From NCBI RefSeq assembly GCF_900108065.1, contig NZ_FNVQ01000004.1, positions 124,001 through 188,000 on the forward strand: DNA of 64,000 nucleotides. The letters are read 5' to 3'. Under the pieces are notes generated by a model. That model was not told the origin of the DNA. It did no database searches and saw nothing but the letters and a program-made list of their open reading frames with translations. Source of the DNA: Marinobacterium lutimaris (GTDB lineage: Bacteria > Pseudomonadota > Gammaproteobacteria > Pseudomonadales > Balneatricaceae). The translations under genes were made by a program, and so were the position numbers. This document shows positions 54,321 through 62,411 of this stretch, piece by piece. The first letter of the stretch is position 1, and the number at the start of each line of letters is the position of its first letter.

Positions 54321-54770
54321 TCAGGCGATACAGCCGGCGGCGCTCAGCTCATGCACCACCACCGTGGTGTAATGAATATTGTCGTGCAGCGGACAGCGGG
54401 CACAGACCTCATCCAGAAACGCCTGCTTGGCCTCGTCACTGAGGTCGGCGTCAATCTCGGCGGCGATCTGGATAGACTGGAAGCCGACGCGGTCATCGGT
54501 GGGCTTACCCAGCAGCCCCGCGGAGTTCAGATCACCCTCTACGACCACCTGCATGCCGCGCAGATCGATCTTCTGCTGGCCTGCGGCAATGCGCGCGATG
54601 GAAGCCACGCAGCCCGCCAGGGAGAACAGAAACAGCTCCAGCGGAGTCGGTCCAAGATCAGTACCACCGGGCTTGGGTTGATCGATAACTAGGTTGTGCC
54701 CGCGGATCTGGGCGTGAACAGCATAGTCGCTGCCCATCTCGGCATTGATGGAGATCCTTTTGATGGCCAT
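54321..54770 (-). CDS. OsmC/Ohr family protein
   Basis: 149 residues from the ATG at 54770; AAGGAG lies 8 nt upstream of it, whereas the GTG 9 nt earlier is too close to that site. The fold pattern matches OsmC: TDLGPTPLELFLFSLAGCVAS with the first conserved Cys, and the second near CARCPLHDNIHYTT. These two Cys form the peroxidatic pair in OsmC/Ohr hydroperoxide reductases. This YhfA-like branch is less studied, so peroxide reduction is probable but not certain. Confidence 0.85.
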   Translation of the reverse strand: MAIKRISINAEMGSDYAVHAQIRGHNLVIDQPKPGGTDLGPTPLELFLFSLAGCVASIARIAAGQQKIDLRGMQVVVEGDLNSAGLLGKPTDDRVGFQSIQIAAEIDADLSDEAKQAFLDEVCARCPLHDNIHYTTVVVHELSAAGCIA

Positions 54771-54921
54771 GACCTGCACTCCTTTTAATTAGGCGTAACT
54801 AATATATAGTGCAAGCGCAGCATCCACAACGATGTTCATGGAAGATTCACGGCAATAACCGGGCAAAAGACCCGAATATTGATCCAGGGCGGTATCGGCT
54901 GGGTAGCTGCAATTTTTACCA

Positions 54922-55010
54922 GGTAGGAGGCACGCCCTCGTGCCGATTCAATCCTGCACAGCGGCTATTTTAAACATCGGCGGTTGATCGCGACGGCACG
55001 TCACTTCTAC
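54922..55010. repeat. REP element pair (two inverted copies)
   Basis: GGTAGGAGGCACG with stem GGCACG/CGTGCC and CGATTCAATCCTGCA (54922-54959), then an inverted, more diverged copy ending CACTTCTAC (54986-55010). The first matches the copy at 37824 closely, including the flanking TGCAC. They occupy most of the 292-bp gap between the OsmC-like gene and lipA. Confidence 0.75.
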
Positions 55011-55021
55011 ACAAAACCAAT

Positions 55022-55046
55022 AAAAAACGCGCCGTTGGGCGCGTTT
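55022..55046 (-). terminator. Terminator of the mrdA-to-lipA operon
   Basis: Perfect 9-bp stem AAACGCGCC / GGCGCGTTT with a 4-nt loop; on the minus strand it is followed by TTTTTTATT. It lies about 25 nt past the lipA stop. Confidence 0.9.
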
Positions 55047-55071
55047 CAGATTGGCTAAAGAGGTGGCTGGA

Positions 55072-56049
55072 TCAACCTACCTTCTCGCCCTTGGCCTGCA
55101 GATCGGCGTGGTATGAGGAGCGCACCAGCGGGCCGCTGGCCACGTGGGAGAAGCCCAGCTCACGCGCGACACGTTCGAATTCTGCGAACTCGTCCGGAGT
55201 GACGAAACGATCCACCGGCAGGTGATCGCGGCTCGGCTGCAGGTACTGGCCGATGGTCACCATATCCACGTTGTGAGCACGCAGATCCTTGAGCACTTCA
55301 ACGATCTCTTCGTTGGTCTCGCCAACGCCGACCATCAGACCGGACTTGGTGCGGATCTCGGGACGCAGCGCCTTGAAGCCCTTGAGCAGTTCCAGCGACC
55401 AGGCGTAATCGGCACCCGGACGAACCTGGCGATACAGGCGCGGCACGGTTTCCAGGTTGTGGTTGAACACGTCCGGCGGGGTCTGGCTGAGGATCTCCAG
55501 CGCGATATCCATGCGGCCACGGAAGTCCGGCACCAGGGTTTCGATCTGGATCGAGGCACTGCGCTCACGGGTTTCGCGGATACAGTTGGCAAAGTGCTGG
55601 GCACCACCGTCACGCAGGTCATCGCGGTCTACCGAGGTGATAACCACGTACTTCAGCCCCATATCGGTGATCGCTTCGGCCAGCTCGCGCGGCTCGTCTT
55701 CGGCCAGCGCGTTCGGACGGCCGTGGGCCACGTCGCAGAACGGGCAGCGACGGGTGCAGATATCACCCATGATCATGAAGGTGGCGGTACCGTGGCTGAA
55801 ACACTCACCCAGGTTGGGGCAGCTTGCTTCTTCGCAGACCGAAGCCAGCTTGTGCTCGCGCAGTTTCGCCTTGATGCGTTTGACTTCCGTATTGGAGCCC
55901 ATGCGCACACGCAGCCATTCGGGCTTACGCGGCATAGCGTCCTTTTCGGTCGGGATCACCTTGACCGGGATACGTGACACCTTATCAGCGCCACGCAGCT
56001 TCACCCCGCGCTCTACGCGGTGGGTGGTTTTTTCCTGGGAGTCTGACAT
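55072..56049 (-). CDS. lipA: Lipoyl synthase
   Basis: A 325-residue radical SAM enzyme inserting two sulfurs into the octanoyl group on lipoyl domains. The auxiliary 4Fe-4S cluster is [12 protein letters not shown] (C72, C77, C83), and the radical SAM cluster is CTRRCPFC (C98, C102, C105). The C-terminal SSYHADLQ includes the conserved RSSYHA serine. It follows lipB by 4 nt and is the last gene of the operon. Confidence 0.97.
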   Translation of the reverse strand: MSDSQEKTTHRVERGVKLRGADKVSRIPVKVIPTEKDAMPRKPEWLRVRMGSNTEVKRIKAKLREHKLASVCEEASCPNLGECFSHGTATFMIMGDICTRRCPFCDVAHGRPNALAEDEPRELAEAITDMGLKYVVITSVDRDDLRDGGAQHFANCIRETRERSASIQIETLVPDFRGRMDIALEILSQTPPDVFNHNLETVPRLYRQVRPGADYAWSLELLKGFKALRPEIRTKSGLMVGVGETNEEIVEVLKDLRAHNVDMVTIGQYLQPSRDHLPVDRFVTPDEFAEFERVARELGFSHVASGPLVRSSYHADLQAKGEKVG

Positions 56050-56053
56050 AAAA

Positions 56054-56707
56054 CTATTGGTCCCAACTGGTTGTTCGAGTAACAGAAGTATACCCGATCT
56101 TTTCTATCAAGTAATTGAGCAGGCGCTCAGGTACCGAGGCAAGATCCGCTTCCGGCGCCAGCTGACTCAGCTGTGTCATCGCCAGACCGGCGTAACCGCA
56201 GGGGTTGATACGCAGGAAGGGTTCTAGCTCCATGTTCAGGTTTAGCGCCAGGCCATGGAAGGTAGCACCACGGCGCACACGCAGCCCGAGGGAGCTGATC
56301 TTGGCGCCGTCGACGTACACGCCCGGTGCATCGGGCTTGGGATAAGCATCGATACCGAAGTCGGCGAGCACGCTGACCACCGCATTCTCCATCAGGCTGA
56401 CGGTATCGCGCACGCCGATGCTGCGCCGACGAAGGTCGATCATCAGGTAGGCGATCAACTGCCCGGGGCCGTGGTAGGTTACCTGGCCGCCGCGATCCAC
56501 CTGCACCACCGGGATATCACCGGGGTTGAGCAGGTGCTCAGCCTTGCCGGCCTGCCCCTGGGTAAATACAGGCTCGTGTTCCAGCAGCCAGATCTCATCG
56601 ACGGTCTCGGCATCGCGCTGGTCGGTGAACGCCTGCATCCGGTGCCAGGTCGGCTCGTAGGGCTGCAGCCCGAGCTCACGGACGATCAGCTTATCGGAAG
56701 CCGCCAT
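56054..56707 (-). CDS. lipB: Octanoyl-[acyl-carrier-protein]:protein octanoyltransferase
   Basis: 217 residues. Transfers octanoate from acyl carrier protein to lipoyl domains, the step before LipA. Motifs: [20 protein letters not shown] (72-91), K136 in GAKISSLG, and the catalytic C170 in INPCGYAGL. Starts within the ybeD stop (TGATG overlap). Confidence 0.97.
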   Translation of the reverse strand: MAASDKLIVRELGLQPYEPTWHRMQAFTDQRDAETVDEIWLLEHEPVFTQGQAGKAEHLLNPGDIPVVQVDRGGQVTYHGPGQLIAYLMIDLRRRSIGVRDTVSLMENAVVSVLADFGIDAYPKPDAPGVYVDGAKISSLGLRVRRGATFHGLALNLNMELEPFLRINPCGYAGLAMTQLSQLAPEADLASVPERLLNYLIEKIGYTSVTRTTSWDQ

Positions 56708-56982
56708 CAGAGAACGGTCTGCACACGGCCGGATGCCATCAGATCCTCGTGCAGACGTTTGAGCTGGTCTTCGCCGGTAGCGGTGATGCTAAGGCGCACG
56801 GAGAGGTATTTACCGGTGCGGCTTTCCGCCAGGGTCACCTGGCTGATATCCAGGTCGGGCGCGTGAATCTGCACAGTCTCGATAACGAAACCGCGAAAGT
56901 CGTTTTCATTATGGCCCACGACCTTGATCGGGTAATCCTCGCAGGGAAACTCAATCTTGGGGGCTTCGGGTGTATCACTCAT
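56707..56982 (-). CDS. ybeD: YbeD/DUF493 family protein
   Basis: 91 residues, a small ferredoxin-like fold protein of the DUF493 family: [17 protein letters not shown], the segment [21 protein letters not shown] and [15 protein letters not shown]. Its place between dacA and lipB is conserved in gammaproteobacteria; an effect on lipoate metabolism has been suggested, but the function is not established. Overlaps both neighbours by one base or so. Confidence 0.93.
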   Translation of the reverse strand: MSDTPEAPKIEFPCEDYPIKVVGHNENDFRGFVIETVQIHAPDLDISQVTLAESRTGKYLSVRLSITATGEDQLKRLHEDLMASGRVQTVL

Positions 56983-57845
56983 TACTCTTCTCCGGTCATC
57001 AACCGGTGGTGAAACTGGCTGAAAAGCTCAAACATCCTGCGCCAGAGCGGGCCTTTTTCGCCATCTCCGACCGTCTTTCCATCCACACTCAGCACCGGGA
57101 CTACGGCTCGGGTCGAACTGGAGATCCACACCTCGTCCGCCTCGAGCAGATTTTCATAGCTCAGATCGGTTTCCTGATAGGGAATACCCGCTTCACGCGC
57201 CAGTTCAAGAACCAGCCCACGGGTGGTGCCGCCAAGGATTTCCGATCCGAGTTTCGGGGTATAAAGCACCCCGCTTTTGACAATAAACAGGTTGGAGGAG
57301 CCACCCTCCGTCATGACGCCGTCCCTGATCATCAGGGCTTCGGCAGCGCCTGCTTCCCGCGCCTGCTGCAGCACCAGGATGTTGGGCAGCAGGCCGTTGG
57401 CCTTGATATCGCAACGATGCCAGCGCAGATCCGCCGTCACTATCACCGCGATGCCGCTCACCCCATCGGGTCCGTCGGCGTAGATATCGCGAATAGGGTT
57501 ACAGCAGGCAAACACCGTGGGCTGCATACTGGCGTCGTAGACCGGTGTACGCCGGCCCGCGTCGCCGCGAGTCACCTGTAGATAGACCGACAGGTTACCT
57601 CCACCATTACGCGCCACCAGCTCATTGAGCACCACCGGCAAATCGGTCGACAGTGGAATTCGTAACGCCGCCAGGCTGTGCTCCAGGCGTTTCAGGTGAG
57701 GCTCAAGTCCGAAGGCGACACCCCGGTAAAAGGGGATCACCTCGTAGACACTGTCACCAAAGAGAAAGCCCCGGTCAAAGACCGAGACTTTCGCATCCTG
57801 CGCCGCTATGAAGGCGCCGTCGAGATAGACAATATCGGAACTCAT
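56982..57845 (-). CDS. dat: D-amino acid aminotransferase family protein
   Basis: A 287-residue fold-type IV PLP enzyme (D-alanine aminotransferase / branched-chain aminotransferase / ADC lyase superfamily). The PLP lysine is K148 in CDIKANGLLPNIL, and MTEGGSSNLFIV and GTTRGLVLELA bind the cofactor phosphate. The motif pattern resembles Dat, which makes D-alanine and D-glutamate for peptidoglycan. The position between dacA and ybeD inside a cell-wall operon supports this. ADC lyase is less likely. Confidence 0.85.
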   Translation of the reverse strand: MSSDIVYLDGAFIAAQDAKVSVFDRGFLFGDSVYEVIPFYRGVAFGLEPHLKRLEHSLAALRIPLSTDLPVVLNELVARNGGGNLSVYLQVTRGDAGRRTPVYDASMQPTVFACCNPIRDIYADGPDGVSGIAVIVTADLRWHRCDIKANGLLPNILVLQQAREAGAAEALMIRDGVMTEGGSSNLFIVKSGVLYTPKLGSEILGGTTRGLVLELAREAGIPYQETDLSYENLLEADEVWISSSTRAVVPVLSVDGKTVGDGEKGPLWRRMFELFSQFHHRLMTGEE

Positions 57846-57901
57846 CGAGAGTCTCCGTTGCGACCGTCAGCCCATATTGTAAAGCCTGGCCGCGCTGCTG
57901 C

Positions 57902-59083
57902 CTACTTGAACAGGTTGGTGAAGAACAGCACGATCTCGTCCCAGATCTTCTTGAAGAAGCCACCTTCGGGTACTGCTTCAAGCGCCACCAGCGGTACCGA
58001 CTTCACGGTTTCGCCACCCAGGGTGACAACCACCTGCCCCAGAGTCTGGCCCGCTTCGATCGGTGCCTTGATGACGCTGTTCATATCCAGGCTGGCTTCC
58101 AGCTGATCATCCTGGCCACGCGGAATGGTGACCGCCAGATCTTCGCTCAGACCCAGACGTACCTGGTCACTCGCACCGCCCCAGACCCGCGCCTGATTCA
58201 GTACCTGGTTGGCTTCATACAGCTGACGGGTACGGTAGAAGCGGAACGCATAGGAGAGCAGTTTCTGCGATTCCTGGGCGCGCGCTTCATCGCTGTTGGT
58301 GCCCAGCACCACGGTGATCAGACGCATACCATCGCGCTTGGCCGATGCCACCAGGCAGTAACCCGCCTCGTCGGTGTGGCCAGTCTTGATGCCATCAACG
58401 CTGTCGTCACGCCAGAGCAGACGGTTGCGGTTGGGCTGGCGGATCTTGTTGTAGGTGAAGTACTTCTCGGAGTAGATCTCGTAATGCTCCGGGAAGCGGT
58501 TGATCAGCGCCCGGCCGATCAGCGCCAAATCGTGCGGAGAGGAGTAGTGATCCTCGTGCGGCAGGCCGGTGGCGTTCATGAAATGGGTGTTTTTCAGGCC
58601 CAGCATTTCGGCGTGCTGGTTCATCAGATCGGCGAAAGCGCTCTCGCTGCCGGCGATATATTCGGCCAGCGCCACGGAGGCATCGTTACCAGACTGGATC
58701 ACCACGCCCTTGAGCAGATCACCGAGACGCACCTGGGTTCCTTCACGCACAAACATGCGCGAACCTTCGGTACGCCAGGCTTTTTCACTGATCGGCACCA
58801 GGTCATCTTCAGAGATATTCCCTTGCGACATTTCGTATTCGACGATGTAACTGGTCATCATCTTGGTCAGGCTTGCCGGTGCAAAACGCTGGTCGGCGTT
58901 CTGAGACAGCAGCACTTCGCCGGTGTCGCCATCCATCACCAGGTAAGCGGTACCTGCAATCTGCGGCGGCGCCGGCACCATGGTGCTGGCCGCCTGCACA
59001 TTCAGCGTAACCAGGGTGAACAGGAAGGCCGATAACAGTGCAAGGGGGGATCGAAAGAGTCTCTGCAACATGGTTTTCTTCAT
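57902..59083 (-). CDS. dacA: D-alanyl-D-alanine carboxypeptidase (PBP5/6 type)
   Basis: 393 residues from the ATG at 59083 (MKKTMLQRLF); the upstream TTG is unlikely. It trims the terminal D-Ala from peptidoglycan pentapeptides. Signal peptide to about residue 31. Active-site motifs SLTK (71-74), SGN (131-133) and KTG (233-235) are intact. The C-terminal domain ends in an amphipathic helix (FFKKIWDEIVLFFTNLFK) that anchors the enzyme to the outer face of the inner membrane. Confidence 0.96.
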   Translation of the reverse strand: MKKTMLQRLFRSPLALLSAFLFTLVTLNVQAASTMVPAPPQIAGTAYLVMDGDTGEVLLSQNADQRFAPASLTKMMTSYIVEYEMSQGNISEDDLVPISEKAWRTEGSRMFVREGTQVRLGDLLKGVVIQSGNDASVALAEYIAGSESAFADLMNQHAEMLGLKNTHFMNATGLPHEDHYSSPHDLALIGRALINRFPEHYEIYSEKYFTYNKIRQPNRNRLLWRDDSVDGIKTGHTDEAGYCLVASAKRDGMRLITVVLGTNSDEARAQESQKLLSYAFRFYRTRQLYEANQVLNQARVWGGASDQVRLGLSEDLAVTIPRGQDDQLEASLDMNSVIKAPIEAGQTLGQVVVTLGGETVKSVPLVALEAVPEGGFFKKIWDEIVLFFTNLFK

Positions 59084-59160
59084 CGGGTAGTTTGAAATCA
59101 ACGACAGATGGACCGATGGAACGACGATTCGTTCCCCGGTCGGCGAATCAAGGATGGTGC

Positions 59161-60093
59161 TCAGGGATAGTCTACCAAGATCGGTGACGAATGACCTGCC
59201 GCCTGTACCCTGGATATTAAATCACCGGGGATCACATCCGAAGATAGCGGCCCAATCAACACCCTGTAGAGCGAACGTCCGTCACGCTCGACGCTGCGCA
59301 CCTGCACCTGGCTGCCTGCGGCGGCAGCCACCAGTTTGTCCTGCACTTTGCGCGCTGCGGCATCGGTGGAAAACGCGCCCACCTGCAGGTAACGCCCCTC
59401 CGCCGAGACAGGCGTGGGAAGCGCTGCGGTTTTCTGTGTTGCGACTTTTTCGGTTGCAGCTTTTGTCGCAGCCAGCTGCGCACCTGCCGGCTTAGCGGTC
59501 ATATTCTCGCTCTCGGGCAGAATGTTTTTACTGTTCCAGGCCACGGGATCTATCGCTTCCACCTCAACACGTGCAGTACCGTGGTTGAGCATCCCCAGCT
59601 TGGCCGCCGCCGCATAGGACAGGTCGATCAGCCGGTTATCGTGGAACGGCCCACGGTCGTTGACACGTACAATCACCTGGCGCCGGTTGGAAAGGTTGGT
59701 TACACGCACATAACTGGGCAGCGGCAGGGATTTATGCGCGGCCGACATTTTGTACATGTCATACACCTCACCGTTGGAGGTCAGGTGGCCGTGGAATTTT
59801 TCACCATACCAGGAAGCCGTGCCCTGCCGGCTGTACCCCGCGGCAGACGGCATGATGTGATACTTCTTGCCCAGCACCTCGTAGGGGCTCTTGTTGCCGC
59901 CCCGACTTTGCGGCTCGATCCGGGGAACGGCGTCCGGCACGTTTGAGACATCCGCTGGCGCATCGGGGTAACGATCATGCGTCATGGAGTAACGGCCGGC
60001 GTTGGGGTTATCACTACCACCGCCACCACCCGTCGATGAACAGCCCGCCAAGCCCACCAGGGCAAACAACAGCAGAAGTCCCAGTCGCGCCAT
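59161..60093 (-). CDS. rlpA: RlpA lipoprotein, septal ring lytic transglycosylase
   Basis: 310 residues. Lipobox LAGC with the lipidated Cys at residue 18, followed by a Gly-rich linker. The double-psi barrel domain has GTASWYGEKFHGHLTSNGE and VNDRGPFHDNRLIDLSYAAA; these include the conserved catalytic Asp and His of RlpA. A linker rich in Ala/Thr/Lys leads to a C-terminal SPOR domain (about 228-310, YLQVGAFSTDAAA) that binds denuded glycans at the septum. In P. aeruginosa RlpA is a lytic transglycosylase on naked glycan. 14 nt after mltB. Confidence 0.95.
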   Translation of the reverse strand: MARLGLLLLFALVGLAGCSSTGGGGGSDNPNAGRYSMTHDRYPDAPADVSNVPDAVPRIEPQSRGGNKSPYEVLGKKYHIMPSAAGYSRQGTASWYGEKFHGHLTSNGEVYDMYKMSAAHKSLPLPSYVRVTNLSNRRQVIVRVNDRGPFHDNRLIDLSYAAAAKLGMLNHGTARVEVEAIDPVAWNSKNILPESENMTAKPAGAQLAATKAATEKVATQKTAALPTPVSAEGRYLQVGAFSTDAAARKVQDKLVAAAAGSQVQVRSVERDGRSLYRVLIGPLSSDVIPGDLISRVQAAGHSSPILVDYP

Positions 60094-60107
60094 CAAACCT
60101 ACCTCGT

Positions 60108-61112
60108 TTAACCGTTCTTCCTGGCCTCGGCGATCGCCTGGCTCAGTTCATAGACAGCCATGCCATAAAGGCGACTGTGGTTATAGCGGGTGATCACGTA
60201 AAAGTTATGTAGACCAAACCAGTAGTGATCACCATCTTCCATTTCCAGGCGCATCAGCGTCGCAGGCTGCGCCATATCCAGACCTTTGTGGGTACGGATA
60301 TTACGTTCGCTCCACTGCGCCAGAGAAACCTCCGGCTTCAGATCGGCATTGATCCACTCAGGATCGGCCGGCGAACCCATCACCACATTGGCGCGTACCG
60401 GCTGACCGGCTTTCCAGCCATGCTCGGCAAAATAGTTGGCGACACTGCCGATGGCGTCCACCGGGTTGGACCAGATATTACGATGGCCATCGCCATCGAA
60501 GTCGATGGCGTAGTGGCGGAAGCTCGACGGAATAAACTGGCCATAGCCCATGGCGCCGGCGTAGGAACCTTTCAATGTGCCCGGCTCGATAGACTCTTCC
60601 CGGGTCATGCGCAGGTAGTCTTCAAGCTGACCGAGGAAAAACTCGCCGCGACGCGGATAATCAAAGCCCAGGGTCGCGAGCGCATCGAGTACCCGGTAGT
60701 TGCCCATTATCCGGCCGTAGTGGGTTTCTACACCGATGATAGCGACGATAATTTCTGCCGGCACACCGTATTCCGCCTCGGCACGAGCCAGGGTTTCCTC
60801 ATGCTCCTGCCAGAATTTCACGCCCCGTTCGATCCGCTTGGGCTGAATGAATATGTTGCGATATTCACCCCAGGTCAGGCGCTTTTCCGCCGGACGCGAC
60901 ATCGCCTCCAGGATCGACTCCTGCTTCTTGGCATCACCCAGCACCGAACGCAGGTAATCGCGTTCAAACCCTTCCGCCTCCAGGGTTTCATACAGTGCCT
61001 TGGCCTCCGGCCGGTCGGCATAATCCTCCGAAGCAGCCTGGACCGCCAGCGGCAATGTCAGCCCGAGGAGGGTGGCACCGAGCGCTATTCCTGAACGTAG
61101 TGCTTGTTTCAT
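60108..61112 (-). CDS. mltB: Membrane-bound/periplasmic lytic transglycosylase B family protein
   Basis: 334 residues from the ATG at 61112, with AAGGAG 8 nt upstream. Cleaves glycan strands, forming 1,6-anhydro ends. The catalytic Glu is E129 in IIGVETHYGR, with SYAGAMGYGQFIPSSF and FDGDGHRNIW downstream. The signal sequence (ending PLAVQAA) has no lipobox Cys, so unlike E. coli MltB this protein should be soluble in the periplasm. A 130-bp palindromic element lies just upstream. Confidence 0.95.
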   Translation of the reverse strand: MKQALRSGIALGATLLGLTLPLAVQAASEDYADRPEAKALYETLEAEGFERDYLRSVLGDAKKQESILEAMSRPAEKRLTWGEYRNIFIQPKRIERGVKFWQEHEETLARAEAEYGVPAEIIVAIIGVETHYGRIMGNYRVLDALATLGFDYPRRGEFFLGQLEDYLRMTREESIEPGTLKGSYAGAMGYGQFIPSSFRHYAIDFDGDGHRNIWSNPVDAIGSVANYFAEHGWKAGQPVRANVVMGSPADPEWINADLKPEVSLAQWSERNIRTHKGLDMAQPATLMRLEMEDGDHYWFGLHNFYVITRYNHSRLYGMAVYELSQAIAEARKNG

Positions 61113-61131
61113 CCTAATCTCCTTAGCAGGA

Positions 61132-61261
61132 TGTTGAAAAACTATCTGCGTTGCCGAATGCGGCGTTAAAAACAGGCTCAAAATGCTCATTTAGTTCACT
61201 AAACTCCGCTTTTTCGCTTGTTTTTGCCTTGCCTCGGCTGCCTCGAAAACGATTTTCAACA
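61132..61261. repeat. 130-bp near-palindromic element upstream of mltB
   Basis: Ends TGTTGAAAA (61132) and TTTTCAACA (61261) are inverted repeats; the middle is TTTAGT-tc-ACTAAA. The arms contain imperfectly matching blocks (TTAAAAACAGGC against CTTGTTTTTGCC; AAAATGCTCA against CCGCTTTTTCG). It fills the rodA-mltB gap and ends about 3 nt before the mltB ribosome binding region. Similar TGTTGAAAA-bounded palindromes are scattered in Pseudomonas-group genomes, which I recall as general knowledge rather than from a search. Confidence 0.75.
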
Positions 61262-61268
61262 CCCTTAT

Positions 61269-62411
61269 TTAGCGAACCAGCATCTGCTTGTGGGTGTGGA
61301 TCGACATCAGAATGCCAAATCCTGCCATCAGCGTCACGATCGATGTGCCGCCGTAGCTCACCATCGGAAGCGGCACCCCCACAACCGGCAGAATGCCGCT
61401 GACCATACCGATATTGACGAACACGTAGACGAAGAAGGTTAACGTGATACTGCCAGCCAGCAGACGGGAGAAACTGTCTCCGGCCTGCACCGCAATTACC
61501 AACCCTCGACCGATGATCAGCAGATACAGCGACAAGAGTACGATCACGCCAGTCATGCCCAGTTCCTCACCGATTACCGCGATGATGAAATCGGTATGGG
61601 ATTCGGGCAGAAAATCGAGCTGGGACTGGGTGCCGTGGAGCCAGCCCTTGCCGGAAAGACCGCCGGAACCGATGGCGGTCTTGGACTGGATGATATTCCA
61701 GCCGGCGCCCAGCGGATCGCTCTCGGGATCAAGGAAAGTGAGTACTCGCTGACGCTGATACTCTTTCATGACCATCCACAGACCGGGCAAAGCCGCACCG
61801 GCCAGACCCAGGGCCAGGAAGATCCAGCGCCAGTAAACGCCGGAAAAAAGGATGACGAAGATACCGGATGCGGCGATCAGCAGCGAAGTACCCAGGTCAG
61901 GCTGCTTCATGATAAGCACCGTCGGTACGCCGATCAGCGCCAGGGCGCCAAACAATCTCAGCATCGTCGGCGGCAGGCTCTGCCGCGCCAGGAAGCCGGC
62001 CACCACGATCGGCAGCACCAGTTTCATGATCTCGGCGGGCTGAAAGCGGAATCCCGCCACCTCGATCCAGCGCTGTGCGCCCTTGGCGCCGACACCAAAG
62101 AGCAGCACCCCCACCAACAGGCCCACGCCTACTACATAGGCCCAGGAGCCCAACCTTTCGAAGGTGCGCGGCCTCAGCTGCGCCAGCACAAACATGACAA
62201 AAAAGCCCGCGGCCATACGTACCGCCTGACGCTCCACATATCCCAGGTCACGCTCGGATGCGCTGTAAAGTACAAACAGGCCAAAACCGCACAGCGACAA
62301 AAGCATCAGCAGCAGCCAGGCATCCAGATGGGTGTAACTCCACAGACCGGTGGGCCGGCTCAGGTGCGCCGAGCTGTCTGAGAGGGTGCGCTGAAAATCG
62401 CGCTGACTCAT
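61269..62411 (-). CDS. rodA: Rod-shape peptidoglycan glycosyltransferase RodA
   Basis: A 380-residue SEDS-family inner-membrane glycosyltransferase with about ten TM helices that polymerises lipid II for cell elongation with PBP2. Motifs include YVERQAVRMAAGFFVMF, MKQPDLGTSLL, LPESHTDFIIAVIGEELG, and the C-terminal GVPLPMVSYGGTSIVTLMAG, the SEDS signature (in two parts here: PLPMVSYGGTS then IVTLMAGFG). It overlaps mrdA by 4 nt (ATGA). Confidence 0.97.
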   Translation of the reverse strand: MSQRDFQRTLSDSSAHLSRPTGLWSYTHLDAWLLLMLLSLCGFGLFVLYSASERDLGYVERQAVRMAAGFFVMFVLAQLRPRTFERLGSWAYVVGVGLLVGVLLFGVGAKGAQRWIEVAGFRFQPAEIMKLVLPIVVAGFLARQSLPPTMLRLFGALALIGVPTVLIMKQPDLGTSLLIAASGIFVILFSGVYWRWIFLALGLAGAALPGLWMVMKEYQRQRVLTFLDPESDPLGAGWNIIQSKTAIGSGGLSGKGWLHGTQSQLDFLPESHTDFIIAVIGEELGMTGVIVLLSLYLLIIGRGLVIAVQAGDSFSRLLAGSITLTFFVYVFVNIGMVSGILPVVGVPLPMVSYGGTSIVTLMAGFGILMSIHTHKQMLVR

